Positions 37,323 to 46,959 of a DNA stretch of 64,000 nucleotides are shown here, piece by piece. Position numbers and translations under genes: made by a program. The notes beneath the pieces are model-generated. The model was not told the origin of the DNA. It did not search any database and saw nothing but the letters and a program-made list of their open reading frames with translations. Origin of the DNA: Alphaproteobacteria bacterium (GTDB lineage Bacteria; Pseudomonadota; Alphaproteobacteria; Caulobacterales; Aquidulcibacteraceae); the NCBI GenBank assembly GCA_016124655.1, contig WGNI01000005.1, positions 1 to 64,000 on the forward strand, read 5' to 3'. The stretch's first letter is position 1. Each line of letters begins with the position of its first letter.

Positions 37323-39308
37323 ATGCGATGGATTGTGCGCGCGGCTGCGGCCGCGTTGGCGTTGGCTGGGCAAGCGTTTGCGCAACCGATTGACGCAAGT
37401 CTGCTGATCCGCGAGCCCGACGCTCACGGCGCGGAGATTTCGCCCAACGGCCAGTTCGTGTCAGTCATTCAGCGCACGGAGGACGGCGAAGCGCTCAATA
37501 TCTTCGATTGGCGCGCGGGCACGGTGCAAACTGCGCTGATTGCGCCGCGCGAGCGGGGACTGTCCATCGTCTGGTCGAATTGGAAGAGCGACAATCGCCT
37601 CGTCGCCTAGGTGCGCCAGCGGTTTCTGATCGGCTCCCGCACGGCCACGGGCTCGCGCATGCGCCAGGGCGCGGACGTGCCGCTGGATGTCTATCGCCTC
37701 ATCGCGCTCGACAGGAACGGCGAGAACCGCGTCCAAATCTTCGAGCAGCAGGAAAACCGGCTTGCGGCCGACTTCGCCTCCACGCTGCTGGTCGATCGCC
37801 TCGCCAACAATCCCACCGACATTCTCGTGTCCGCCTATGGTCAAAACGGCCTGGCGCTTTGGCGCGCCAACGTCACCGACGGACGCGTCGAGAAATTGGA
37901 TCAGGGATCGTGGAACACCGTTCGCTACATCGCCGATGGCGCGGGAACTGCTGTCCTGCGCGAAGACGAGTTCGCCAACAATTCGGGCTACAGAATTCTC
38001 CGCCGGCCGCCCGGCGGACGGGGATGGGAAGTCATCACCGAAGTGCGCCGCGGCGCGCGGTCCAACAGCCCGGACTTTGTCCCGATGGGATCCGGCCCCG
38101 GCGCCGGGCAGGTTTATGTTTTGGCGCGGCCGGAAGGCCGCGACCTCGCCGCCATCTATCTCTACGACGCCGCGACCGGCGCCTACGGAAACCCGATCTA
38201 TGAACATCAGGGATCGGACGATCTCTCGCTCTGGCTGAACCCGCGCACGCGCGCGGCGCTCTTTGGTTGCGCGTTTGCGCAAACGTTCACGTGCCAGGCG
38301 ATGAATCCCTCCGATCAGCGCCACTATCGTGCACTCAGCGGCTTCTTCGGCCCCGGCGAAACCGTGGACCTTCTCGGCATGTCCGACGACGGCAATGTCT
38401 GGCTTCTGTCCAGCCAGGGTCCGCAAAATCCTGGCGGCGTCTTCATCTATGATCGGACCGAGGCGCGCATCGAAGCGATGTTCGTCGCCGCACCGCAGCT
38501 GGAAGGCGCGTCGTTCGGCGCCACGCGCACCGTGTCCTACCAATCGACGGACGGCCGCACGATCTGGGGCTATCTGACGATGCCGTCCGGCGCATCCGGC
38601 CCGGTTCCGCTCGTGGTTCATCCCCATGGAGGCCCCGAGCTGCGTGACTATTTCGGTTTTGACCCGCACGTTCAGTTCCTCGTTTCGCGCGGCTACGCAG
38701 TGTTCCAGCCGCAGTTCCGCGGTTCCTCCGGCTTTGGCCGCGAATTCGCGTTCGCCGGCCGCGGTCAATGGGGAAGGCTGATGCAGGACGACATCACCGC
38801 CGGCGTGCGCTATCTGGCGAGCGAAGGCGTGATCGACCCTGAGCGGGTCTGCATCCTCGGCGCGTCCTATGGCGGCTACGCCGCTTTGGCCGGCGCCGCC
38901 ATGACGCCCGATGTCTATAAGTGCGCAATTTCGATCGCCGGCATTTCCGATCTGAATGAAATGTTGCGTGCCGAGCGCGCCGATGAAGGCCGCGCGTCAA
39001 GCATATATGCGTATTGGGTCAGCCAGGTTGGCGAGCCCGGCGACGGGCTTCAAGCCAACTCCCCGCGCTATCTTGCGGATCGAGTCACAATTCCGGTGCT
39101 GCTCATGCATGGCGACGCGGATCGCGTTGTGCTGGTCAATCAGTCCGAACTCATGCGGGACGGGTTGCAGGCGGCGGGGAAAACGGTTCGCTACGTGCCC
39201 TTCGAAGGCGCGGGCCACTCCTGGTCATCCTGGTCGAAGGAGCAACTCGAGACGCAACTGCGCGAAATCGAGCAATGGCTGGCGCAATCGATTGGTACGC
39301 CGCCCTAA
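37323..39308 (+). pseudogene. S9-family (prolyl oligopeptidase-like) peptidase interrupted by an in-frame TAG
   Basis: The frame encodes a 661-residue S9 peptidase. A signal peptide (MRWIVRAAAAALALAGQAFAQ) is followed by an N-terminal beta-propeller and an alpha/beta-hydrolase domain. The catalytic Ser515 is in GASYGGYAAL, Asp in MHGDADRVVL (about 599) and His in GAGHSWSSW (about 630). Codon 96 (37608-37610) is TAG in the same frame on both sides, in the propeller after SDNRLVA. No shift of frame occurs. The downstream part is intact and well conserved, so this is a recent nonsense mutation, a sequencing error, or readthrough. As read, only a 95-residue fragment would be made. Confidence 0.8.
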
Positions 39309-39318
39309 AGCAGCCCGC

Positions 39319-40011
39319 TCAGCCCATCGACGCAGCGTGCGCCACGTCCAGGAACACTGCGCCGTAATGCAGCGCCGCGCCGGCGACCACAAACGTGTGC
39401 CAGATGGCCCGGCGATAAGGCAGCTTCTGCGCCAGGAACACCACGACGCCGGAGGTGTATATCAGGCCGCCCGCAGCCAAAAGCGCCAGCGCGAAGATCG
39501 ACATTGAGCCCGAGATCGGCGGCAGGATCAGCACCGACAGCCAGCCGAACGCGACATAGAACACGCACCAGATGACTTCGTGCACGTTGTGCAGAAACAC
39601 TTTGCCGATCGCGCCCATCAGCGCCAGCGCCCACACTGCGCCTGTCACGGCAAACGCATGCCAGCCGTCGAAATGCTGCACCGTGAAGGGCGTGTAGGAT
39701 CCAGCGATCAGCACGAAGATCGCCGCTTCATCCAGGCGGCGCAATATCCGCCGCGCCTTGGAAGGGTGGGTGAGATTGTAGGCCGCCGAACACGCCAGCA
39801 TGGCGATCAGGCACAGCGCATAGAGCATTGCCGTCGTGGCCATCCCGAGGCCGACGCGCTCAAGCGCGAAGTAAAACAGCGCGACGCCGCCGACTGCCGC
39901 GAACAAAAGGCCAAACGCGTGCACCAATCCATCGGCCGTCCATTCCCGCCGGTTTGGATAGTGCTCAGCGAGCTCTTGCTCGTCCGGCATGAAGAGGTGC
40001 GTCATACCCAT
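39319..40011 (-). CDS. Hemolysin III / PAQR family membrane protein
   Basis: This 230-residue protein has seven hydrophobic segments. The PAQR landmarks are ADGLVHAFGLLFA (about residues 26-38), YNLTHPSKARRILRRLDEAAIFVLIAGSYTPF (about 78-109, with conserved Ser, Asp and His region) and the C-terminal RRAIWHTFVVAGAALHYGAVF (about 198-218, metal-site His pair). Bacterial members (TrhA/YqfA) affect membrane lipid homeostasis. The hemolysin name is historical. It converges with the S9 peptidase gene (10-bp gap). The 171 bp upstream hold its probable promoter. Confidence 0.9.
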   Translation of the reverse strand: MGMTHLFMPDEQELAEHYPNRREWTADGLVHAFGLLFAAVGGVALFYFALERVGLGMATTAMLYALCLIAMLACSAAYNLTHPSKARRILRRLDEAAIFVLIAGSYTPFTVQHFDGWHAFAVTGAVWALALMGAIGKVFLHNVHEVIWCVFYVAFGWLSVLILPPISGSMSIFALALLAAGGLIYTSGVVVFLAQKLPYRRAIWHTFVVAGAALHYGAVFLDVAHAASMG

Positions 40012-40182
40012 GATCTAGAGACGCCATTCCCACCGTTTTAGTTGCAGCCTTATCGCATATAAGAATGAAGATGCCGTAAGAGCGTGTGCCGAAAGTCACA
40101 GAACGCAATCCAATTCTCGAATTTGCACGCGCGCTGCCGGGCGCATTTCGCGCCATCCGAACATTTTCACTATTTTGAAGGC

Positions 40183-41058
40183 TCACGGCTTCTGTGACCT
40201 TGGCAGCTCTTCGGTCGTGATCGTGCTGGCCATCGGCGTGCCTTCGCGGTCGCCGAACTCCAACATCATCGACTCCATCTGCGTCGGCGCGGCGCTGGAC
40301 GCGCCGCCCCGCGCGGGGATCTGGTCGCGATGCGGCAGGTCCGTCATCTGAGTCATGCCGCTTTCGCCGCTGCCCGCCGCTGGAAACTGCGCGGCTGCGC
40401 CGCCGCCGGTCGGCGCGGCAGCGCCCGTCTGCGCCGCAGCGGCTGTTGGGCCGGAGGCCTGCGCTGAGGCAGTCGGCCCAGCGTTCTGCTGCGGCGCGAT
40501 CAGACGCGCGCCGCGCGCGGCGATGATCATCACCCCGTCTTCGGCTGCGGGATCGGCGAGGTTGATGCCCGCCAGCAGCCGCGGCGTCTGCCGAACCATG
40601 TAAAGCGCGTTCGGGCCAAGCAGGTTCCGAGCAAGCTCTTGGTCGATCAGGCCGGCGGCGGCGTAATCGTCGATCCGGGCGTAGTGGCGGAGCACCGCAT
40701 CCAGCGCCGCCCGGTCCTGAGCGCTCACGCGCGGGTTCGTGCGAAACTGGGCGTAACTGAAGTCTGGGCGCCGCGCGAGGAGCGCGCGCATCCGCTCACG
40801 GTTCGCCAGCATGCCGGCCGAATGCCACTCGCCATAGAGCGCGAACGTCCGCTCCTGGCGTCGTTCATCGGTAATCTGCTGCAGTTCGAGCCGGTGCTGC
40901 TGCTCCACCTGCGCCAACCGATTGCGGTTCTCCAATTCCAGATTGGCCTTGGTCTGTGCCGCCTCCTGGGTTTGCAGGTGCGAGGCCGAAAAGAAGCCGA
41001 TGGCGCCGGAGAACAGCGCCGCGCCAACGGTCGCGATGATATTGCGGATGCTGAACAC
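40183..41058 (-). CDS. Hypothetical membrane-anchored protein with a coiled coil
   Basis: This 291-residue protein starts at a GTG because GGGGAGG lies just upstream. A TTG at 41073 would add five residues. One N-terminal membrane helix lies at about residues 5-25. A coiled coil follows (about 30-70, KANLELENRNRLAQVEQQHR-like). A globular part carries YGEWHSAGMLANRERMRALLARRPDF (about 74-99), reminiscent of DUF4760-like domains. The C-terminus is long and Ala/Gly/Pro-rich. The function is unknown. It lies 60 bp downstream of phoD on the same strand. Confidence 0.7.
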   Translation of the reverse strand: MFSIRNIIATVGAALFSGAIGFFSASHLQTQEAAQTKANLELENRNRLAQVEQQHRLELQQITDERRQERTFALYGEWHSAGMLANRERMRALLARRPDFSYAQFRTNPRVSAQDRAALDAVLRHYARIDDYAAAGLIDQELARNLLGPNALYMVRQTPRLLAGINLADPAAEDGVMIIAARGARLIAPQQNAGPTASAQASGPTAAAAQTGAAAPTGGGAAAQFPAAGSGESGMTQMTDLPHRDQIPARGGASSAAPTQMESMMLEFGDREGTPMASTITTEELPRSQKP

Positions 41059-41118
41059 GCCCCGCCTCCCCAAGATTTTGGGGAAGGTTAAGCGCGTCTT
41101 AACGCTTGCGCAAAGGGT

Positions 41119-42780
41119 CTACGCGGCCCGCCACGCGCCGGGACCTGCGCCGGCGCTGGTTTCGGCCGCCAGCCGCGACACGATCGGCGCGCTGCGCTGC
41201 GGCGTGCGCACATCGTCGAACGCGCGCCACTCCGTCGCCGCGCCGCCCCGCTTGAGCGTGATCGCGGCATAGCCGCGTCGGCTGATATCGCACCAGGCGA
41301 GGGCGGGATTCATGCTGGTCATGGCGATTTCGCGCTCGTTTGGCCCTGCATTGGAGAGCGTGCGCTCGAACCCGGGCGACGTCACCGACCCGCCGGCGAA
41401 CTCCAGCGCGGCGAGCCGCCCGCCGTCCGGCGCCGCCAGATTGGAGGCCCAGGCGTTGTGGCTGTCGCCGGCGACCGCAAGCACATTGCTCCCTTGCGCA
41501 GCGCACATCGCCAACAGCCGCTGCCGCGCCGCGGGATACCCGCTCCAGGAGTCCATATTCCAGCCCACGCCAAGGCGGCTCAGCTGATAGCCCGCCGCGA
41601 CAAACGCCCGCGTGCCGTCCGAGGCGTCCGCCGGCAGATAGCGCGCCATGCCGGCCGGCACCGCCTGATCGAACATCACCAATTGCTGAACCAAGAGCTG
41701 CCAGGCGTGCCCGGCCTGCTTGGAGCCGGAAATTTGCCCGCTGAGCCAAGCTTCCTGCGCCGCGCCGAGCAATTGCCGGTTCGGATCGGAGAGCCGGGCC
41801 TGGAACCCAGCGATCGCGCGCTGCGCCTCCGCGCCGCCCGCAGCCAGCGCCGGTCCCAGCGTCGCGCGCGCGTCGAGCTGCTGGTCGCGCCCGATCAGCC
41901 GGGTGTCGAGCATGATGATCCGGGCCAAATCGCCCCAATCCACGCTGCGATAGAGCCGCGGCGACGCCGCATCCGGCCGCCGCAGCGGCATCCAGTGAAA
42001 ATACGCCGCGCTCGCCGCAGCGACCCGGTCCGACCACGACCCTTCCGTTTCGGGCTGGTGATTTTGCGCGCCGCCTTTCCAGGCGTCGTTGGTCAGCTCG
42101 TGATCGTCCCACACCGCCATCAGCGGCTTCAGCCGCCGCAGCTCCAACAGGTCGGGATCGACGTGATAGGATTGATAGCGCTGGTGATAATCCTCCAGCC
42201 GGATGATTTCGCCGGCGGGCTCGATCACGCGCCCCGGCACGATCTGATCGGGATAGGGATAAACGCCGCGCTCATATTCGTAGAAATAATCGCCGGTATG
42301 GATGGCGATATCGATGTCTTCCCGCGCCGCCGCGTCGCCATAGGCATGGAAGTAGCCGAACGGCAGGTTCGCGCACGAGAACAATGCGAAGCTCAGGCTC
42401 TCCGCGCCGGTGCGCGGCGCCGTCAGCGTCCGCCCGGTGGGGGAGGGGTCGGAGCCCGAAAGGAAGCGGTAGAAATAGCGCCGGCCCGGGCGCAGGCCGC
42501 CCGCATCAACCTTCACGCAATAATCGGTCGCGGCGGACGCTTCGGCCCGGCCGCGCCGCGCGACCCGGCGAAAGTTTTCATCTTCTGAAATTTCCCAAGC
42601 GATGCGCCCATCGCCGCCGGCGGGCGCAAACCGCGTCCACAGGATCACGCTGGTCATTGTGGGATCGCCGGACGCAACGCCGTGCGTGAAAGTCCCCCGT
42701 GCAAGCCCCTGCGCCCAGGCGGGGATCGGCGCCGCCGTCAGCGAAGCGGCGATCAGAAGGCTGCGGCGGGATAGGTTCAT
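41119..42780 (-). CDS. phoD: Alkaline phosphatase D (PhoD family)
   Basis: This 553-residue exported phosphodiesterase/phosphomonoesterase has a Tat-like signal peptide (NLSRRSLLIAASLTAAPIPAWA). The PhoD N-terminal domain (FTHGVASGDPTMTSVILWTRFAP) follows. The metal-binding catalytic domain has FALFSCANLPFGYF, DIAIHTGDYFYEYE (about 158), MAVWDDHELTNDAWKGG (about 226) and AVAGDSHNAW (about 438). It releases phosphate from organic esters using Ca/Fe. A weak Pho-box-like pair lies 50-67 bp upstream, so phosphate control is plausible. Confidence 0.94.
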   Translation of the reverse strand: MNLSRRSLLIAASLTAAPIPAWAQGLARGTFTHGVASGDPTMTSVILWTRFAPAGGDGRIAWEISEDENFRRVARRGRAEASAATDYCVKVDAGGLRPGRRYFYRFLSGSDPSPTGRTLTAPRTGAESLSFALFSCANLPFGYFHAYGDAAAREDIDIAIHTGDYFYEYERGVYPYPDQIVPGRVIEPAGEIIRLEDYHQRYQSYHVDPDLLELRRLKPLMAVWDDHELTNDAWKGGAQNHQPETEGSWSDRVAAASAAYFHWMPLRRPDAASPRLYRSVDWGDLARIIMLDTRLIGRDQQLDARATLGPALAAGGAEAQRAIAGFQARLSDPNRQLLGAAQEAWLSGQISGSKQAGHAWQLLVQQLVMFDQAVPAGMARYLPADASDGTRAFVAAGYQLSRLGVGWNMDSWSGYPAARQRLLAMCAAQGSNVLAVAGDSHNAWASNLAAPDGGRLAALEFAGGSVTSPGFERTLSNAGPNEREIAMTSMNPALAWCDISRRGYAAITLKRGGAATEWRAFDDVRTPQRSAPIVSRLAAETSAGAGPGAWRAA

Positions 42781-42829
42781 GAGACGCCCCTATGTGTTTG
42801 TCTGGGTTGCGACGGCTTAGCGGCGCGCA

Positions 42830-42847
42830 ACGACACGCGTGTGACGC
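42830..42847 (-). promoter_or_regulatory. Weak Pho-box-like pair upstream of phoD
   Basis: On the phoD coding strand, GCGTCAC and GTGTCGT are direct 7-bp units separated by 4 bp (11-bp register), 50-67 bp before the phoD ATG. Each matches the CTGTCAT/C half-site at about five of seven positions. The match alone is weak. The gene's role makes it worth recording. Confidence 0.35.
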
Positions 42848-42854
42848 CGCCGGC

Positions 42855-43871
42855 TTACTGTGCGGCTTGAACCGCCGCGCTGGCCGCGTCGATCGCTTCT
42901 CCCGATGGCTCCGCGCGATACACGCGCCCCAGGAAATTGGCGACGACCGCCGCGGACTCGGCCGGTATTTCCTCTTGCGGGATGTGGCCGACATTCGGCC
43001 ACGTCACCAATTCCGAGCCGGCTATGGCCTGCGCGAATTGTCGTGCGCTGGCGACCGGGACGAGATTGTCGGCTTCCCCGCTCAGAATCAGCGTCGGAAT
43101 CTGAATGCGGGACAGAAGCTCATTAGTGGCGGGCTGCCGATCGCTCAGCGACGCCATCTGCAGGAGAATTTCGCGATGCCCCGGCGCACGGCCCATTTCG
43201 ACATAGCGCGCCAGCATCGCATCATCGACGAGTGTCGGATTGAAGAACGACGCCTGCAAGCCTTGCCGCACCATCGCGCTTGAATCCAATTGCAGCAGCG
43301 CCGGACCAACCACGGGCATGCGCAACAGCTTGAAGATCACGGGACCATCGCCGCCATCCACACGCGGATCCGGCCAGCCCGATGCGTCCACAAGGATCAG
43401 CGCGTCGGTGCGTTCCGGATGCGCCAGCGCATATTGCCACGCCACGTTGCCGCCCATCGAGCTTCCGACAATCGTGAACTTCTGCAGCCCCTGCGACGCC
43501 ACGAACGCCTCGACTTCACCGACGAAAGCTTCAATCGACGCGGCATAGCCATCCGGCGCGCGCGTCAGCCCATGTCCCGGAAGATCGAGACGCAGGACGT
43601 GATAATCGTCGCCCAACGCGGCGCTCCACGCGTCCCAGGTGTGCAGCGATGCGGAATAGCCGTGGATCATCAGCACCGGCGGCGCAGCGCCGTCGCCTTC
43701 GTCGCGGAAATGCATGCGCACGCCGGAGGGCAGGTCGACGAATTCGCTGTGCGCATTGGCGTACTTCGCCTCAAGCGTTTCGTACGGGATGTCGCCGCGC
43801 CGCAGCGCCAGATAACCCAGGCCGATCACAACCAGAACGATCGCGATCAGGCCTAGCAGGATGCGTCCCAT
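42855..43871 (-). CDS. Alpha/beta hydrolase, membrane-anchored
   Basis: This 338-residue protein has an N-terminal membrane helix (about residues 3-22). The alpha/beta-hydrolase fold follows: LMIHGYSASLHTWDAW (oxyanion region, about 67-82), RLDLPGHGLTRAP, nucleophile Ser in IVGSSMGGNVAWQYA (about 138), Asp in SGEADNLVP (about 264) and His in WPNVGHIPQEE (about 293). The substrate is unknown. Many similar proteins are esterases or meta-cleavage-type hydrolases. It is 74 bp upstream of phoD on the same strand and downstream of moeB. Confidence 0.9.
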   Translation of the reverse strand: MGRILLGLIAIVLVVIGLGYLALRRGDIPYETLEAKYANAHSEFVDLPSGVRMHFRDEGDGAAPPVLMIHGYSASLHTWDAWSAALGDDYHVLRLDLPGHGLTRAPDGYAASIEAFVGEVEAFVASQGLQKFTIVGSSMGGNVAWQYALAHPERTDALILVDASGWPDPRVDGGDGPVIFKLLRMPVVGPALLQLDSSAMVRQGLQASFFNPTLVDDAMLARYVEMGRAPGHREILLQMASLSDRQPATNELLSRIQIPTLILSGEADNLVPVASARQFAQAIAGSELVTWPNVGHIPQEEIPAESAAVVANFLGRVYRAEPSGEAIDAASAAVQAAQ

Positions 43872-43917
43872 CGTCGTCTCCCCTTTGACGCGGCGGACAA
43901 TGCGCGAGAAAGCGCGC

Positions 43918-44697
43918 TCAGGGCAAGCGCGCGCAGGTCGGGCAGTGCGGGTCCGGCGGCAGCGTCACGATGCGGCTCGATGCGGAAAGCCCGTCATAGA
44001 TCAACAGCCTGCCGGCGAGGCTTTCGCCCGCCTGCGCAACCTCCTTGATCGCCTCCAGCGCCATCATCGCGCCGATCACGCCGGTGAGCGCGCCGACGAT
44101 GCCGACCTCGGAGCACTTCTCTTCCGTCGGCGGAAGTTCCGGCACCAGGCAAGTATAACAGGGCAGGCGCGCATCGATCGCGCGGCCTTTGGTGAGGCCG
44201 GATTTGAACGTCGCCAATTGCCCGGCCCAGCGGCCGACCGCGCCGGAGATCAGCGGCAGGCCCAGCGCGTGGCATGCTGTGTTCACGGAATACCGCGTTG
44301 CGTAGGAATCGCAGCCGTCGAGCACGATGTCCGCGTCGTGCAGCAGCGCTTGCGCGTTGGCGTCGTTCAGGCGTTCGGCGCGCGCCTCGATGTCGACATG
44401 CGGATTGAGCGCGGACAGGCGTTTCTCCGCCCGCGCAACTTTCGCCGCGCCGACATCGCCGGTTTCGTAAAGCACCTGCCGCTGCAGGTTCGACAGAGAC
44501 ACCGTGTCGTCATCGATCAGGATCAGCCGACCCACGCCCGCCGCCGCCAAATAAAGCGCCGCCGGCGCGCCAAGCCCGCCCGCGCCGATCAGCGCGATGC
44601 TTGCGGCCTTCAGCCTTTGCTGTCCCGCGCCGCCGATCTCTTTCAGCAAGATGTGGCGGGCGTAGCGCTCGCGTTCGTCGGGGGAGAAGGCGCTCAT
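43918..44697 (-). CDS. moeB: MoeB/ThiF-type adenylyltransferase (HesA/MoeB/ThiF family)
   Basis: This 259-residue protein has the E1-like fold. The ATP-binding ALIGAGGLGAPAALYLAAAGVG is near residues 36-57, IDDDTVSLSNLQRQVLY near 64 and VLDGCDSYATRYSVN near 125. Two zinc-binding CxxC pairs are CYTC near 181 and CPTC at the C-terminus. It activates the C-terminus of a ubiquitin-like sulfur carrier (MoaD or ThiS) by adenylation. Which partner it serves is not visible because neither gene is nearby. It starts 10 bp after vapC. Confidence 0.9.
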   Translation of the reverse strand: MSAFSPDERERYARHILLKEIGGAGQQRLKAASIALIGAGGLGAPAALYLAAAGVGRLILIDDDTVSLSNLQRQVLYETGDVGAAKVARAEKRLSALNPHVDIEARAERLNDANAQALLHDADIVLDGCDSYATRYSVNTACHALGLPLISGAVGRWAGQLATFKSGLTKGRAIDARLPCYTCLVPELPPTEEKCSEVGIVGALTGVIGAMMALEAIKEVAQAGESLAGRLLIYDGLSASSRIVTLPPDPHCPTCARLP

Positions 44698-44706
44698 TTC
44701 ACCGGT

Positions 44707-45105
44707 TCACCGCAAAAGACGCATGCCCAACGCTGACGCCGCGTGTTGATCAAACGTGACCGTCTCTGTCGCGCCGGCGAGCGCAGCTGTTTGCGCAATG
44801 AGCGCGTCGGCGAATTCCGCGCTTCGTGAGTCTTGAAAGGCGCCGAGTGCGCGATATGCGGCGTCGGCGTTCTCAACAATCAGCTCCGCCGAGCGCAACA
44901 ATCCTTCGACGGCTGCGGCGATGTCGGTGCGGGTCGCTTTATACGCACGCGACAGGACCCATGTGATTTCCGCCAGTACGATAGCGCTGATGAAGCCAGG
45001 CTGCGCCCGGCTTAAGCGCGACATCAGGCGCGTAGCCGCCGGCGATTGAACCGGATCGTCCTGCACGAGGAACCGCACAATCACATTGGTGTCGAGGCCG
45101 ATCAC
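44707..45105 (-). CDS. vapC: PIN-domain ribonuclease toxin (VapC family)
   Basis: This 132-residue PIN domain starts MIGLDTNVIVRFLVQDD. The acidic active-site set is visible: Asp5, Glu in LAEITWVL (about 45), Asp in FADALIAQ (about 98) and Asp in TFDQHAA. VapC toxins cleave RNA, usually tRNA or rRNA, when released from their antitoxin. The GTG start overlaps the antitoxin stop (GTGA), which fixes the start. A much longer in-frame ORF upstream overlaps the antitoxin and is not used. Confidence 0.92.
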   Translation of the reverse strand: MIGLDTNVIVRFLVQDDPVQSPAATRLMSRLSRAQPGFISAIVLAEITWVLSRAYKATRTDIAAAVEGLLRSAELIVENADAAYRALGAFQDSRSAEFADALIAQTAALAGATETVTFDQHAASALGMRLLR

Positions 45106-45341
45106 TCTCCGGAAGCTCCGCGTGCGATCGCCTTGTCCATGTCCGCGAGGGACACCGGCTTTTTCGGCGCGCGCAGCAGTCCCTTCAGGCTTTTGACCGA
45201 ATGCGTTGCGGGCAGCACGGCGAAATTGCCATCCTCCATGCGAACGAACTCCACCCGGTCGCCGGGACCGACGCCCATCGCGTCGCGCACAGGCTTGGGC
45301 AGCGTGAGTTGCCCTTTGGATGTGATCGTCGCGGACGTCAT
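45102..45341 (-). CDS. vapB: AbrB/VapB-family antitoxin
   Basis: This 79-residue protein has an N-terminal swapped-hairpin AbrB DNA-binding domain (TSATITSKGQLTLPKPVRDAMGVGPGDRVEF, about residues 2-32). The C-terminal tail (about 50-79) would wrap the VapC toxin. It neutralises VapC and represses the operon. A perfect 10-bp inverted repeat lies 10 bp upstream of its start. Order antitoxin-toxin with a GTGA overlap is standard for vapBC. Confidence 0.92.
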   Translation of the reverse strand: MTSATITSKGQLTLPKPVRDAMGVGPGDRVEFVRMEDGNFAVLPATHSVKSLKGLLRAPKKPVSLADMDKAIARGASGE

Positions 45342-45350
45342 CGGCTCTTT

Positions 45351-45381
45351 GCCTTACATTGAGTAAGAACAAATGTAAGGC
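45351..45381. promoter_or_regulatory. vapBC operator: perfect inverted repeat
   Basis: GCCTTACATT-N11-AATGTAAGGC is a perfect 10-bp inverted repeat just upstream of the vapB start. AbrB-type antitoxins autoregulate by binding such dyads, and the position overlaps the expected promoter. The role is inferred. Confidence 0.75.
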
Positions 45382-45424
45382 GTGTGACGCCCTGCGTCAA
45401 TCGCGTGCAGATCCCGTTGCCCCC

Positions 45425-46381
45425 TCACAGCCCCTCAAACAGCGCGGTCGATAAATACCGCTCCGCAAAGCTCGGAATGATCACCACGAACCGCTTGCCG
45501 CGGTTTTCCGAACGCTTCGCCACTTTCAGTGCGGCGCTCAGCGCCGCGCCCGTTGAAATCCCGCCCGGCAACCCTTCCACGCGCGCCGCTTCACGCGCCG
45601 CAGCGAAGCTCTCTTCGTTCGACACGGTCACCACCTCATCATAGATCGTGATGTCCAAAATCTCCGGCACGAAGCCCGCGCCGATACCCTGAATCTTGTG
45701 CGGTCCCGGCGCGCCGCCCGACAGAACCGGCGAAGCTTCCGGCTCCACCGCGATAATTTTCAGATGCGGCAGGCGCGGCTTCAAAACCTGGCCGACGCCG
45801 GTGATCGTGCCGCCCGTGCCGATGCCGGAGACGAAGAAATCCAGCGCGCCGCCCGTGTCGTTCCAGATTTCCTCCGCCGTCGTGCGCCGATGGATTTCCG
45901 GATTGGCCGGATTGACGAACTGCCCAGGCGCGACAGCCTTCGGATTGCTCTCCAAAATCTCTTTGGCCTTCGCGATCGCTCCTTTCATGCCTTCCGGTCC
46001 CGGCGTCAGCACCAGCTCCGCGCCGAGGAAGGCCAGCATCTTGCGCCGCTCCAGCGACATCGTCTCCGGCATCACCAAGATGAGGCGATAGCCGCGCTGC
46101 GCCGCCACGAACGCCAAGGCAATGCCGGTATTGCCCGACGTCGGCTCCACCAGGACGGAGTCCGGCTTGATCACGCCGCGCTGCTCAAGATCCGTGATCA
46201 TCGATACGCCGATGCGGTCCTTCACCGAAGCGATCGGGTTGAAGAATTCCAGCTTGCCGATGATCTCCGCGTCGACGCCGTGTGCGCGCGCGAGCTTGTC
46301 CAGCCGCACCAGCGGCGTGTCGCCGATCGTGTCGGTGATGTTGGCGTAGATGCGGCCGCGGCCGGGCTTGTGCTCGCTCAT
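45425..46381 (-). CDS. cysK: Cysteine synthase A (O-acetylserine sulfhydrylase)
   Basis: This 318-residue PLP enzyme forms cysteine from O-acetylserine and sulfide. The PLP lysine is in [11 protein letters not shown] (about residues 47-57), the substrate loop is [13 protein letters not shown] (about 80) and the phosphate-binding [13 protein letters not shown] follows (about 190). [14 protein letters not shown] is near 235. The ATG at 46381 gives the normal length. It is 76 bp downstream of dut on the same strand and may share its transcript. Confidence 0.95.
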   Translation of the reverse strand: MSEHKPGRGRIYANITDTIGDTPLVRLDKLARAHGVDAEIIGKLEFFNPIASVKDRIGVSMITDLEQRGVIKPDSVLVEPTSGNTGIALAFVAAQRGYRLILVMPETMSLERRKMLAFLGAELVLTPGPEGMKGAIAKAKEILESNPKAVAPGQFVNPANPEIHRRTTAEEIWNDTGGALDFFVSGIGTGGTITGVGQVLKPRLPHLKIIAVEPEASPVLSGGAPGPHKIQGIGAGFVPEILDITIYDEVVTVSNEESFAAAREAARVEGLPGGISTGAALSAALKVAKRSENRGKRFVVIIPSFAERYLSTALFEGL

Positions 46382-46457
46382 CTGGGGCTCCTCGTTTTGC
46401 GGCAAGCCTACACCCGCAAGGGGAGGCCGCGCAAAACAGACGCCCTGCGGCCGCGGT

Positions 46458-46922
46458 TTAGGATTTTCCGGTCGAGCCGAACCCGCCCGCGCCGCGCCCG
46501 CTTTCCGGCAGCGTCTCAACGAGCGCCCATTCTCCTCGGGTGACTGGCGCGATGATCAGCTGCGCGATGCGCTCGCCGCGGCGGATCACGAACGGCTCCT
46601 GGCCGTGATTGATCAGGATCAATTGAAGCTCGCCGCGATAATCGGCGTCGATCGTGCCGGGCGAATTGAGACACGTAATTCCGTGCTTGATCGCAAGCCC
46701 CGAGCGCGGCCGCGCCTGGGCTTCATAGCCGTCGGGCAGGGCGATGCAGAGGCCGGTCGGGATCAGCGCGCGCTGCCCCGGCGCGAGCGTGATCGGGGCG
46801 TCTTCCGCCACGGCCGCGCGCAAATCCATGCCCGCGGATTGGGCGGTGGCGTAAGCCGGCAACTCCAGGCCGGAAAAGTGCGGCAGAGGCGCAACCGAGA
46901 CCTTTACGGATGGCGTATGCAT
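46458..46922 (-). CDS. dut: dUTP diphosphatase
   Basis: This 154-residue trimeric dUTPase hydrolyses dUTP to dUMP, limiting uracil in DNA. The five motifs are visible: [45 protein letters not shown] and the glycine-rich C-terminus [13 protein letters not shown]. The ATG at 46922 gives the family length. It is divergent from the radical SAM gene with only 37 bp between starts, so the promoters must overlap. Location near coaBC is typical of alphaproteobacteria. Confidence 0.96.
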   Translation of the reverse strand: MHTPSVKVSVAPLPHFSGLELPAYATAQSAGMDLRAAVAEDAPITLAPGQRALIPTGLCIALPDGYEAQARPRSGLAIKHGITCLNSPGTIDADYRGELQLILINHGQEPFVIRRGERIAQLIIAPVTRGEWALVETLPESGRGAGGFGSTGKS

Positions 46923-46959
46923 TCTATCCCCGAAGCTGTGACCAGGAGCCGATGCCAGC

